Below are positions 11,937-20,800 of a DNA stretch of 43,447 bases, one piece after another. The DNA is from Coemansia sp. RSA 922 (lineage: Eukaryota > Kickxellomycota > Kickxellomycetes > Kickxellales > Kickxellaceae). Location: contig JANBQS010000057.1 in NCBI GenBank assembly GCA_027577415.1, forward strand, positions 1-43,447, written 5' to 3'. The position numbers and the translations under genes were made by a program. Under the pieces are notes generated by a model. It saw only the letters and a program-made list of their open reading frames with translations, ran no database searches and had not been told where the DNA came from. Position 1 is the first letter of the stretch, and each line of letters starts with the position of its first letter.

Positions 11937-12935
11937 ATGGCGCTGTCCGACAATGAAGAATCAAATCGGCCTGAATTCTACCACGACGACGACGATGAGG
12001 CTGCGAGAGCGCGGCCTGGCGCTGCAGACGCCGCCCAGAAAGATACCCTTGACGACGACGAAATAGGTGACGTGGGTATGGATGAGTTGGGGAGCAAAGT
12101 GTGGCTTGTCAAAGTGCCCTTGTTTCTGGCGCAGAAATGGAAGCGGCCACGGCAGGACGGAGTGCAAATAGGCAAGATCCGTATCTACGACCGGCCCGAC
12201 CAAAGTGGCAACAACATAGCCATCCTCCTCAACGAATCTGAGGAGTACAACGATATTCCCAAGCGGTACCGAATGCAAGTGACAAACGAAAAGGTGCGCA
12301 ACATGTTTATATTCTCAGAGGGCCGCGATCCCAACGAAATCGTCAAACCAACCTCGTCGCAGGCCAACAAAGCCGTTCCCATTTCAATGACGGGGACTGT
12401 GCATCACGAGTGTACGGTGACGCCAGAGTACACTGATGAGTATAAAAAGATCATGCGGAAGCGGGTTCTAGATCAGCATCAGAACGCGCGTAAGATCCAG
12501 ACTGGCAACCAGTCGAGCTTTAACCGTAGTATGCTTAGTGCACAGACTGGTGGGTTTGACACGTCGAAGAAGAAGCTGCCCAGTGATGCGAAGATGGCTA
12601 GGATGGAGCGCAAAGATTTGATGGAGCTGTTGTTTGCCTGCTTTGAGAAGCACACGTACTGGGGCTTCAAAGGCCTGGTGGAAGAGACCAGACAGCCTAC
12701 TGCGTATTTGAAGGAGGTGCTCGCTGACATCGCTATTTTGAATAAGCGCGGTCCTTATGTCGCCACCTATAGTTTGAAGCAGGAGTTCAAGAAAGCCTCC
12801 GGAGAGGCGGCTGCTGCCATGGCTGCTGCGGCTGCGGCGGCTGTTAATGGGTCGTCGACTGGTGTGCATGGCGACCATGGATCGGACGAGGACTTTGACA
12901 ACATGGATGAGGATGACGAGTTTGAAGATGTGTAA
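11937..12935 (+). CDS. TFG2: TFIIF subunit beta (Tfg2/RAP30)
   Basis: The small subunit of general transcription factor IIF, which binds RNA polymerase II and stabilises the pre-initiation complex in the nucleus. It is a single-exon gene of 332 residues. After an acidic leader, the dimerisation domain starts at about residue 52 (SKVWLVKVPLFLAQKW). The linker carries GTVHHECTVTPEY. The DNA-binding winged helix lies at about 214-280 (ERKDLMELLFACFEKHTYW and GLVEETRQPTAYLKEVL). The C-terminus has an Ala run and an acidic tail. The start matches the family's acidic N-terminus and is preceded by a TATA element. Confidence 0.97.
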   Translation: MALSDNEESNRPEFYHDDDDEAARARPGAADAAQKDTLDDDEIGDVGMDELGSKVWLVKVPLFLAQKWKRPRQDGVQIGKIRIYDRPDQSGNNIAILLNESEEYNDIPKRYRMQVTNEKVRNMFIFSEGRDPNEIVKPTSSQANKAVPISMTGTVHHECTVTPEYTDEYKKIMRKRVLDQHQNARKIQTGNQSSFNRSMLSAQTGGFDTSKKKLPSDAKMARMERKDLMELLFACFEKHTYWGFKGLVEETRQPTAYLKEVLADIAILNKRGPYVATYSLKQEFKKASGEAAAAMAAAAAAAVNGSSTGVHGDHGSDEDFDNMDEDDEFEDV

Positions 12936-13256
12936 AGTCAATATATACTGGTTGATCCTAAGATCTCACCTCTCTGGTCAGACATTACTTCCTACCTACT
13001 ATTGCAGCTGTAATACATAATCAGATACAATGTAGTAATGACATGTTATGCGTTTTCCCTTTACTTTACTGGGTTTGTATTTCTTCTATGGACAAGTCAG
13101 ACAATACCATCATTGCCATAAATATGACGCTGGTATCTTTCGGGTGAAAGGACAGGTATTTGCCATGTCTTGAGGCTTTTATATGTGATATGCACCTGTT
13201 AACAACACATATGTAGTAGTTTGCTCTCAAGAGTGACTGGCTCAGCCAAACGTTAT
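12936..13256. other. Intergenic, downstream of TFIIF-beta
   Basis: AT-rich DNA. An open minus-strand stretch of about 60 codons (about 13073-13255) lies just beyond the decayed frame described next and may belong to the same relic. No confident feature is seen. Confidence 0.3.
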
Positions 13257-13654
13257 TTATTGTTTTTTTTTTTTTTTTTGCATACTGAGGACCCTGTAAA
13301 GCTCATTGCCAAGAAGATACCTCACAGAAGCAGAGTAGGCATTAATGAGCTCCTTGAACTTGGAAGTAAGGGTGCCATCTGTATTTTTCTTAATGGCAGG
13401 CATTACAGGGTCATTTCTCTGCAATGAACATGTAATAGAAAAACGACTAGTGGGTACAACCCCCTGAATTGAATAAATAAAACATCCCTAGTGGGTTCAT
13501 TGACGAATTTCTACCGTGAAAGCTGACGCATGTGTGATGTTAGGATGTGCTTGTCACAGACCAAATCCTCAAATATGTGCTTGTAGTTCTCATTCTATTT
13601 GTCAGCTCCCAACAACTCTTTTAAATTGAAGAGGCCAATGTCTGGCTTGTACAT
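13257..13654 (-). pseudogene. Decayed unidentified reading frame
   Basis: Read on the minus strand, 13654 downward gives MYKPDIGLFNLKELLGADK, then a stop. The same frame continues with NENYKHIFEDLVCDKHI, meets another stop, and goes on with FVNEPTRDVLF. After a shift of frame near 13420 the sequence again looks coding (DPVMPAIKKNTDGTLTSKF, then KELINAYSASVRYLLGN). It ends at a stop just past a run of 17 A (17 T on the plus strand, 13263-13279). Natural amino-acid composition across several broken frames suggests a dead gene or mobile-element fragment rather than chance. I do not recognise the family, and the A run could hint at retroposition. Confidence 0.35.
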
Positions 13655-13830
13655 TACTTTTGAACGAGTTGTTGGTGTATTAGTGTTTATTGTTTAATCG
13701 GTTTTAAGAATAACAATATGCGGGAAATAATGTGCGCTGTATAGCCAATCTTTTCGCTAAAAAGTCTTTTGCTCATTTTGCTCAATTACTTTAATACTAA
13801 AAGGAGAAAAGCAAACATGAAATGTTCAAC

Positions 13831-14943
13831 TTATTTCTGCTGCCGCGTCTGCTCAGCAACACTTTTAATGAGCTCGGCCATCGAACCGCGGAATTGGTCA
13901 TCAGTTGCCTCCACAGGAAGGCGGTTCCTTGAGTACTTGCCCGAAAAGTGGCCCATTGCATTAACGCCCTTTGGGAACAGCCTCAATCCCAGACTCTTGT
14001 CGCTGCTATCAGCCTTTGCTAGCTCCCTCCACTCAAATAGGCAACTGTCGACTGAGGGAATCCAAGGCTCAAAGTCGATCAAGTACACGCGGTTGACAGT
14101 CTGCGCAACGTAGGCGTCATAGCAGTAGTTATCTGATGGAAATTTTTCACGAACGTGGTCGTCAAAGAACAAACGAAGCTTTGTCTCAATTTCGTCGCGC
14201 ATACTCTCCAAGAACTCGTAATACTCGTAGTCGACCTGCGATATGGCTATCAGCTTCTTATCCTTGACAAAGCAGCGGAACTCCATAGACGGAACAAGGT
14301 TGCTCCATTGACGCAGCACTAGCTCGTGTTCTATTTCGCCAAGCTGCTCCTTGGGCAGGTAGCGACCATTGATCAAATCGCTAGATACCTTGTCCGAGCT
14401 CTTCAGCAAAACGTAAATGTCCGACGGGCCACGGCATTCGAGAGAATTGCCCATCGCCATCCACGACGCATCCTTTGGCGCGCTCCAGCACATACGTGGC
14501 ATGACCTTGCCCCCCAATATCTCAATTCGCCGGCGGATCTCAGCACTAGTACTCTCAATATCGATAGCTGCACTCTCCACTTCGTTCTCGTCTTCGCTCC
14601 ACTCGCTGTCTGATGACTCGGGGTCTTCGATCTTGCAGCTGTATTGGGGAATGTCATCCTGATCTGGAAGCATTATCCCGTCAGCCAAGAGATAGTCGAT
14701 AAACCCCTGCTCAAGCGGTTTGATTATCTCGGACTTAATAGTCTCGCGCCGAAAGTTCGGATACCACGTGGAGAAAATACAGTTGCATACTTCGGCCCTT
14801 GTTAGAGGTGCAAACAGCTGTGAGATATCCTCTTCGTCGTCGTCGCAGTCTATGGTTGCAGTATGAGCCGTGATATCTGCGATTGCCGCCCGCACGTCCT
14901 CATCCACATGAGAATCTGATACGGATTCGTGTATTACTGGCAT
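13831..14943 (-). CDS. CDC123: Cdc123, eIF2 assembly chaperone
   Basis: A D123-family ATP-grasp-like protein that assembles the eIF2 alpha-beta-gamma complex in the cytoplasm and so supports translation initiation and cell-cycle start. It is a single-exon gene of 370 residues, normal for the family. Diagnostic segments are FSTWYPNF (57-64), MPRMCWSAPKDASWM (148-162, the nucleotide/metal site region), VLLKSSDK (about 178-185), EFRCFV (221-226) and YLIDFEPW (287-294). An acidic insert (about 106-124) is typical of fungal versions. The start at 14943 gives an N-terminus slightly longer than yeast. The C-terminus is polar. Confidence 0.96.
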   Translation of the reverse strand: MPVIHESVSDSHVDEDVRAAIADITAHTATIDCDDDEEDISQLFAPLTRAEVCNCIFSTWYPNFRRETIKSEIIKPLEQGFIDYLLADGIMLPDQDDIPQYSCKIEDPESSDSEWSEDENEVESAAIDIESTSAEIRRRIEILGGKVMPRMCWSAPKDASWMAMGNSLECRGPSDIYVLLKSSDKVSSDLINGRYLPKEQLGEIEHELVLRQWSNLVPSMEFRCFVKDKKLIAISQVDYEYYEFLESMRDEIETKLRLFFDDHVREKFPSDNYCYDAYVAQTVNRVYLIDFEPWIPSVDSCLFEWRELAKADSSDKSLGLRLFPKGVNAMGHFSGKYSRNRLPVEATDDQFRGSMAELIKSVAEQTRQQK

Positions 14944-15528
14944 AGCTTAAGGAAATTGGAGATGGAGGATATAGAGTAGCTACTTTGGTTAAAATAAAAT
15001 AAAATTTTAAATATACGAATCCACTAATGTAGCACAGGTAAATACCGTAGAAATTTTGGGGCATGCACATGGTCAAACTTTCCTCAAACACTCCAAAATG
15101 CAAACACCAAGTTTGTGCAAAGCGCTTTTAACTAGATACCTATGCTAAAGTTATCTATATACTTAACTTGCCTTACTCTGGAATATATTTGTACCATTTG
15201 TATGGAGTATATGTCAATTTTCAAGTTGTAAACGCCTTTATGAGCGTGTTCCGATATACCATTTCACATTGTAGGTCTTTTGAAAGCCCTATTGAAACCC
15301 TGCCCTTAGTTTAATTTTTTAGTTTGAGATTTATTCTTATTAACTAAATAGTTTCAAACAAGTATCAAAGTATGGAAGCCTAGAGATGAAACACTATTGA
15401 CGACAAGATTCTTGACATGAAATAATCCACAGGTAACAGTCAATAACAGACTTGGTGAATTAGAGTATCAGCAGAGCTAGTAGAGTAATTTATAGTCAAA
15501 AATTGCTAACGATGAACGTCAAGTGTTA
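14944..15528. other. Intergenic, between CDC123 and the F-box-like gene
   Basis: About 585 bases of AT-rich DNA between two minus-strand genes. The part next to 14944 must hold the CDC123 promoter and the other end the 3' region of the next gene. I see no gene, RNA or repeat in it. Confidence 0.5.
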
Positions 15529-17223
15529 CTAATCCTTGTAGATAAGACGGCGAATAGAATCGGCGTATGGCTCAAATGGGCGATTGCATGTCCCCCAGGC
15601 CATCTCTCGACTAAAAGCATTGCGCAACTCGGGAGCCATATCCACATGAGCAAAATTAGGACACACAATGGCAACAAGCATAGAAATCTTTGCAATAGTA
15701 CAAGCCGAGGCCGTTGATGCATGGGGTACTCGCAACAGCCTAAAGTTTTTGCTCAAGGGGTAGTTCGTTGAGCGCAGGCTACTCGGATACGTGCTCTCTG
15801 GGGCTACCTTATCAGCCAGGCCTAGGTCTCCCAAGTGGCATGTCAAAATTACCAGGGTTGGAAGAGCGTTAATAAGTTTGATTACACCAGTAATGTAGAC
15901 GACACCGCTGATACCAAAGTCCAAGTGCCGAAGAATCGACGTACTAGGCGTAAGTTCGATAGCTTTGAATATTTTTGTGCTGGGTCTGTCAGCTATGTCC
16001 CTCACAATGCTGAACTTTGTCGTCGTCTCCAATATGTGATGCACTTGTTGCCTGATGATAACATTCACCCTATTGGCCATAAACGCGATATCTTCGTTAT
16101 AGATAGCACCGATACTAATGGAGTTCATTCGCGAAACGCCGCTACGCTTAAGGATATTGAATCTGGCCAATATGTTTCTCGCGATCGCTCTAAAAGGAAG
16201 GTGTAGGTTCTTCATCGTTCTGCCATTGCCCCTAAACAGCAAGTCATCGTCGAATGGATATCTGTCGCTAACATTCAATGTAGACAAAACTGGAAATGGC
16301 GCAATATCGTCAATGGCTGCCCAAGTGGTATTGTATGGTATGCCAATAATCGTTAGAGCAAGCGTGGTCAAATGGGTGTAGACTGTCGGCGTCTGGGTAT
16401 GTCCATAGATTATGTCGCGCCAGTTGCTTTCCGCCGCAAATCTAAAGTTGATAGTTTTCAAAGTGCGCGCGTTGAGGTAAATCAGCTGAGCAAACTGGGC
16501 GCAGGCTATGTTGACTCCATTCGCAATACTCGTTAGTCCTGATACGCCTAACAAGTTGAGCGAAATTGGGATAGTGCCTTGTGCGGAATAGGCGTACAGC
16601 GCTTTAACTCTACCTCGGCACAAAGTCGATATCAGAGAGCCATATATCTGCAATAGTTCCGATTGCGCAGCGTCAATGGAGGGAATAAATACAGTTATAC
16701 CCGTCACCGAAGGAGCCATTCGTAGTAGATAACGAGCAAACAAAGCGAGTGACTGTTGTTCAGTAGTCGATGTTGGCGCAGAAGCAGGAGTTGGGTTGTT
16801 GTCGGGGCTCGCAGCATGGTTGACAGCCTTTCTCAAGCAAAGCAACATGGTCTTTGCATTTGGGGCTACCACACCACGGCGCTGTAGCCAACGTATTCCC
16901 TCATCTGCCATTCTGCCCACCACAGTCCTTCCAAGGGTAGCTGGAAAGACAGCGCGTTTCACGAGATTCGTTTTGCAAAGCCGTGTATGTTTAAAATCGG
17001 TGGGCCAGGCGGGGAAAACTATTTTGCGAGCCTCATAAGGTTGGTCAAAATCGAGTGCACAGGTATCGCAAATGGACTCTAGTGCTGCTCTGCGCCAGTG
17101 CTCGCTCACTGAAAGCAAAGGAACTAGAGCAACCTTGAGTTTGTTGTGCGTGCTAACATCGAGATCAAGCCTGTGTTTAGAGCGACCTTCAAGGTATTCC
17201 ACGACCTTGTACACGATCAGCAT
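15529..17223 (-). CDS. F-box-like / LRR-like paralogue 1
   Basis: A 564-residue protein of a family that I know mainly from Kickxellales genomes. The N-terminus (VYKVVEYLEGR, then LLSVSEHWRRAAL) looks like an F-box without its first turn. The body is made of Leu-rich, irregular repeat-like segments. YPFDDDLLFRGN at about 321-332 is the signature shared with the three genes at 18925-24447, although the rest is quite divergent. By family analogy it could be a substrate receptor of an SCF ubiquitin ligase, but no function is proven. In frame just upstream of the chosen ATG, the DNA still encodes Thr-Leu-Pro, preceded by a stop. The true start may therefore lie in a missed exon, or the F-box has lost its first residues. 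Confidence 0.75.
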   Translation of the reverse strand: MLIVYKVVEYLEGRSKHRLDLDVSTHNKLKVALVPLLSVSEHWRRAALESICDTCALDFDQPYEARKIVFPAWPTDFKHTRLCKTNLVKRAVFPATLGRTVVGRMADEGIRWLQRRGVVAPNAKTMLLCLRKAVNHAASPDNNPTPASAPTSTTEQQSLALFARYLLRMAPSVTGITVFIPSIDAAQSELLQIYGSLISTLCRGRVKALYAYSAQGTIPISLNLLGVSGLTSIANGVNIACAQFAQLIYLNARTLKTINFRFAAESNWRDIIYGHTQTPTVYTHLTTLALTIIGIPYNTTWAAIDDIAPFPVLSTLNVSDRYPFDDDLLFRGNGRTMKNLHLPFRAIARNILARFNILKRSGVSRMNSISIGAIYNEDIAFMANRVNVIIRQQVHHILETTTKFSIVRDIADRPSTKIFKAIELTPSTSILRHLDFGISGVVYITGVIKLINALPTLVILTCHLGDLGLADKVAPESTYPSSLRSTNYPLSKNFRLLRVPHASTASACTIAKISMLVAIVCPNFAHVDMAPELRNAFSREMAWGTCNRPFEPYADSIRRLIYKD

Positions 17224-17816
17224 TGGCAGAGTTTAAAACGTAGGCGATGGCGGCTTCAAAACAGCACCATTTAAAGCGACAGTCGCTGTCAGTGTAGGCG
17301 CACACACTTGTCCACAATGATCTAGCATCCCTGGTGAAAGCATACGGCGTAATGGATAAAGAAAATAGCGAGTGCTAGGTTTAAAAGAAAGCAATGTTTG
17401 GAAAGGAGACAAGAAAATAAAGACAAGGCACAACTACGCGCAAGGCAATTAGAGGCGGTTGGGATCTCGTAATACATGTGCGGAACCAGGGAGCTTGTCT
17501 ATTTTGGAGCATTGTGGAGAGCTTGATTTGTCGTACGTAAGCCGAGTGGCTTGCATATTGCGCTGATCTGTAAAAGATGAGCGGAGTGAGACGGGGAGCC
17601 AGGTCTCTTTTTTTCTTAGTGAGAGAACCCTACTCCACAGACATACTCCCGCGTGATTCCATTGTCAGAAACAGGGTCATATGGATCAGCTTGACAAGTT
17701 CAATTAAAATCGAGGAGCGTAGGTTTATGGCATATGACGAGAAATATGATTGGCCACACAGTTCCTCTCCCACCGCGCACAATGCACAACATTGGGAGAC
17801 AAGCAAAAATGGGTGG
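17224..17816. other. Intergenic
   Basis: About 590 bases between the first F-box-like gene and the TATA element of the relic gene. A plus-strand open stretch starts at 17577 but reads through a TATA element and pyrimidine-rich promoter sequence, so I do not count it as a gene. Nothing else is seen. Confidence 0.4.
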
Positions 17817-17825
17817 TATAAAAAG
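17817..17825 (+). promoter_or_regulatory. Strong TATA box of the relic gene
   Basis: TATAAAAAG followed by about 90 bases of C/T-rich sequence leading to an ATG at 17932. The layout is that of a highly expressed fungal gene: TATA, pyrimidine tract, short leader, start codon. Only a 26-codon frame follows the ATG. Confidence 0.55.
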
Positions 17826-17931
17826 AGACGCTGCCTGGCCTTCCTACCCCTCCTCTCTTTTCCTCACCATCCTCACTTCCTTTTCTCTATACAACTATTG
17901 CCTAATCTTTTTTCTTCTACACATACTCGAG

Positions 17932-18149
17932 ATGGACTCTTGGGGGTTTTCTTACAAGCACAGTCGGCGGCGACCAAGGCAGCCGGACTCTCACACCAAC
18001 TTCCTCTTTTAACAAAACATACAAGCACTCTTCATTACCCGAATATTACAAGGGCGCGGTACTCAATACAGTCAAGCTCAAGAACAACAGATCCAAGTCG
18101 GCGGCAACCATTACAACACATCGATATTACCGATTCGCAAAAGTTCTAA
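17932..18149 (+). pseudogene. Relic of a Gln/Gly-rich protein gene
   Basis: From the ATG at 17932 the frame begins MDSWGFSYKHS and stops after 26 codons at 18012. Past the stop, the same frame later reads TQYSQAQEQQIQVGGNHYN, a typical low-complexity Gln/Gly composition. A 15-base repeat (AGTCGGCGGCRACCA at 17962-17976 and 18096-18110) is read as SRRRP in the first copy and VGGNH in the second, which implies a frame shift between them. I infer a small low-complexity protein gene broken by an indel and a stop. A short spliced gene or a 26-residue peptide gene are alternatives. Confidence 0.4.
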
Positions 18150-18310
18150 CATGTTTATACATGAATCTTCTATTGTTTTATTTTGTAGGCTGGACCTGGG
18201 AGGGAATCGCGGGGGCACTCACTAAACTTGTCTTCCATGTCGCGCTTGTAGGTCTACCATTGGGTTTTAGCTGTGGATAAGGTTGTTTTTTGGTAGGACA
18301 GTGGGAGCGT

Positions 18311-18480
18311 GTCAGTCTCCGGTTAGGTGCGTCTCTTTATTCGGCAGATGGAAATTTTTGTCCTGAGCCGGAAGGATCTTGACCCCTTCGTGCGTGTAAG
18401 TCTCCGGCAGGTGTGTCTCTTCTGGCAAAAAAATGGGGCTTCTGCTCTGAGCTGGGGGATCTTGACCCTTGCTATGCTGC
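18311..18480. repeat. Imperfect 85-bp tandem duplication
   Basis: Two adjacent units, 18311-18395 and 18396-18480, align at an offset of 85 bases. Shared blocks are AGTCTCCGG, AGGTGYGTCTCTT, GAGCYGG and GGATCTTGACCC. The units differ by substitutions and small indels, so the duplication is not recent. It lies in non-coding DNA between the relic gene and the second F-box-like gene. Confidence 0.75.
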
Positions 18481-18924
18481 AGACCAAATGACTGCAATCT
18501 ACAGCGAGCCCAATGGTAGACTTCGCGTGGCAGGAATGACAGAGAAGAGAGTTAACCCCAGGGATCGCAACTAGTGCTAGCCATGTTGTAAATATAATAT
18601 TTATGATCAACATACACCTTTACTAGAAAGTAATTGAGTGGCTATGACATTTCTTGGCTTGTTTGCAATATATTGGTAACCATTATTGTTAGATTTTAGA
18701 GCGGAGTGAACTAGCGTAGCTTATTAAAATCTTAAGTGTCAATAAAATTAATATTGGAAAGGTTAAAGAAAAGAAGAAAGAGGTTAACCGGTCAAACACG
18801 CACTATATTCAAAGTGCCAAACAAACCAGTGAACCGTGAGAACGGAACTGAGCTGAGTCAAGACATGACAATGGTACCGAGGGACAAAAGAGATATTTAA
18901 CAATTATAAATATTTCCTGCTATT
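18481..18924. other. Intergenic
   Basis: About 440 bases of AT-rich DNA downstream of the F-box-like gene at 18925. No feature could be supported. Confidence 0.4.
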
Positions 18925-20625
18925 CTAATCTAACAGCAAGCGCCGAAGTTGCGGAGCATGCTGCTTGAACCCGTCCGACTGGATTGTTTCCTCCATTAGC
19001 TCCATAAACTCCTTGCAGATTGAGCTGCTAACGGCAGCATAGGTAAAGTTTGGACAGAACAATGCTACTGATAGAACACACTCCACAGTTTCTAGGAGAT
19101 CTCCTCTTCTCACGTTCGCAAGGCGCCAATAGCGGAAATTCTCTCTTGATGGGCTGCTTAGCGAGCGCATAAACTCAGCGTAGTCGTCCAAAGCAATATC
19201 TTCCATCATTAAGCCCAGTCCGGTCGACAGGCAGCCTAGATTTGACAAAAGAGGAAGCGACCGAGTGAGGAACTCAATATCCCAGAGCATCAGTGGCGTG
19301 TCGGGCAAATCGAGCAATTGAATGCAGCTATAGCTCGTGAAAAGACTGAGAGCGGGTGACAAGTCCTCGCCAGACGAAATACCACGAATTCTTCGCACCA
19401 GCGCACCGGGCCCAATACCTAGCGCAAACCGCATGTACGCCTCGCGCGATTCAAAGTGGCTTGGAATGCCACCAGTTGGCGACTCTATCTCCACGCGCTT
19501 CAACTCGCTATGACTGGTGGACGAAAACACCTCATACCGGCGCAAAATATCGCATACTTCTCGGGTAGCCACGATATGAAGATATCTAAGTGTTGCCACA
19601 TTGCCCCGAAACGGCAAGTCGTCGCTAAACGGGTAGGTGTAGGTCATCCTTAAATCCAAAAGTCGTGGAAACAGAACCACACCGCGTGCAACTGGAGGCA
19701 ATAAAACTGGCGAAAGAGTCCAAATATCCAGCACTAACGACAACAGGCGCGGATAGTTAAAGTAGCTGCCATCGTCCGAGTCCCAGAAAAGATCGGATAA
19801 ACCAGTACGCGCATTTGCAGTAAAGCGCAGATATTGCAGGGTCGCTGCACTTTGTCGCGCAACTCGCATTGCCCGAACATGGTTTTCAATAATATCGCCA
19901 GTGTAGTAGCTGAAGTGGACCAAATCGTGGATAGTGTCTACTGGCAGCTCCATAGGCATCTGAGACACAATAGAGAGAAACGAGATGCGCCTTGTGAGTC
20001 GGGAGAGCTGAGATATTACATTGCCTAAGAGACGAGCAGCATGTTGTTGTACGCCAACGGAGTCAATGCCAGGTTGGACGTCAATGAAGTTGACCGAGGG
20101 CGCGATTTGCTTGACTCGCTGAACAAATGCGCTGATGTTGTCCTCCGCGCTATCCAGTCGCCACTGAGTCAGCGACTCCTCCCGCCTCTCATCCGCCAAC
20201 CAGGACATAATGAATGTCAGCCTGCGGACCCTGGGAAACATAGGGTCATCGGATGAATGACGCACCAGCTCCTCCAATGCTTTCCCAGTGTAGACGGAGT
20301 GTAAATCCAAGTAGATGACTAGCTCTCTTGTCAAACCAAGAGCGTTGTTGCCAAGGTCTTCGATGCGACGCGGTCCTTTAGGCCACGTAGGGAAGCCGCT
20401 TTTCTGTTTGTCGACTTGATCAAGCCTGTACTGGCGGCAAAAATGAGAGTAAACGGCCTCTCGAAAATTGTGGCAGACACAAAGCAAAGGCAAGAGTAGT
20501 TCCCCGCAATCCCTGGGGTTATGATTGATGCCCTCGAATTGTAGGCGACTAGTACTCGTTACGTAGCGAACTATGTCCTGCACAAGACGTTCGGGGAGGA
20601 GTTGAAGTGGAGAAAGAAAAGTCAT
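18925..20625 (-). CDS. F-box-like / LRR-like paralogue 2
   Basis: A 566-residue, single-exon protein. The N-terminus SPLQLLPERLVQDIVRYV has the L-P...L...I...V spacing of an F-box. It is followed by LLPLLCVCHNFREAVYSHFCRQY, which is shared closely with the next two genes. The body is Leu-rich without exact LRR periodicity. The family signature YPFSDDLPFRGN lies at about 330-341, and LSLFTSYSCIQLLDLP near the C-terminus aligns with both neighbours. The start is set by alignment with the paralogues. Function is unknown; a substrate adaptor of an SCF ubiquitin ligase is a guess from the F-box. It lies 175 bases from paralogue 3. Confidence 0.85.
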   Translation of the reverse strand: MTFLSPLQLLPERLVQDIVRYVTSTSRLQFEGINHNPRDCGELLLPLLCVCHNFREAVYSHFCRQYRLDQVDKQKSGFPTWPKGPRRIEDLGNNALGLTRELVIYLDLHSVYTGKALEELVRHSSDDPMFPRVRRLTFIMSWLADERREESLTQWRLDSAEDNISAFVQRVKQIAPSVNFIDVQPGIDSVGVQQHAARLLGNVISQLSRLTRRISFLSIVSQMPMELPVDTIHDLVHFSYYTGDIIENHVRAMRVARQSAATLQYLRFTANARTGLSDLFWDSDDGSYFNYPRLLSLVLDIWTLSPVLLPPVARGVVLFPRLLDLRMTYTYPFSDDLPFRGNVATLRYLHIVATREVCDILRRYEVFSSTSHSELKRVEIESPTGGIPSHFESREAYMRFALGIGPGALVRRIRGISSGEDLSPALSLFTSYSCIQLLDLPDTPLMLWDIEFLTRSLPLLSNLGCLSTGLGLMMEDIALDDYAEFMRSLSSPSRENFRYWRLANVRRGDLLETVECVLSVALFCPNFTYAAVSSSICKEFMELMEETIQSDGFKQHAPQLRRLLLD

Positions 20626-20800
20626 TTTTAGGTGAAGGTCAATAATAAAATTAAAGCAAGTGATGGACAGCAGAGAAGAAAGAGGTCTGCCACATTACAA
20701 TTGTCATTCTATCACAAATATCAACACAAACATCTGCGCAGCATCTCGCATTGATTAATTATATAACAAGAAATGAGATCACGTTGAACCTATCAAAGAA

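Noticed and set aside
17577..18149. A 190-codon plus-strand open frame
   Set aside because: It runs through a TATA box and a pyrimidine-rich leader, has no domain, and competes with the frame that begins at the well-placed ATG at 17932.
18323..18613. A minus-strand 96-codon frame with a signal-peptide-like start and several Cys
   Set aside because: The second half covers the 85-bp tandem repeat, Cys spacing has no pattern, and there is no promoter signal; judged to be chance.
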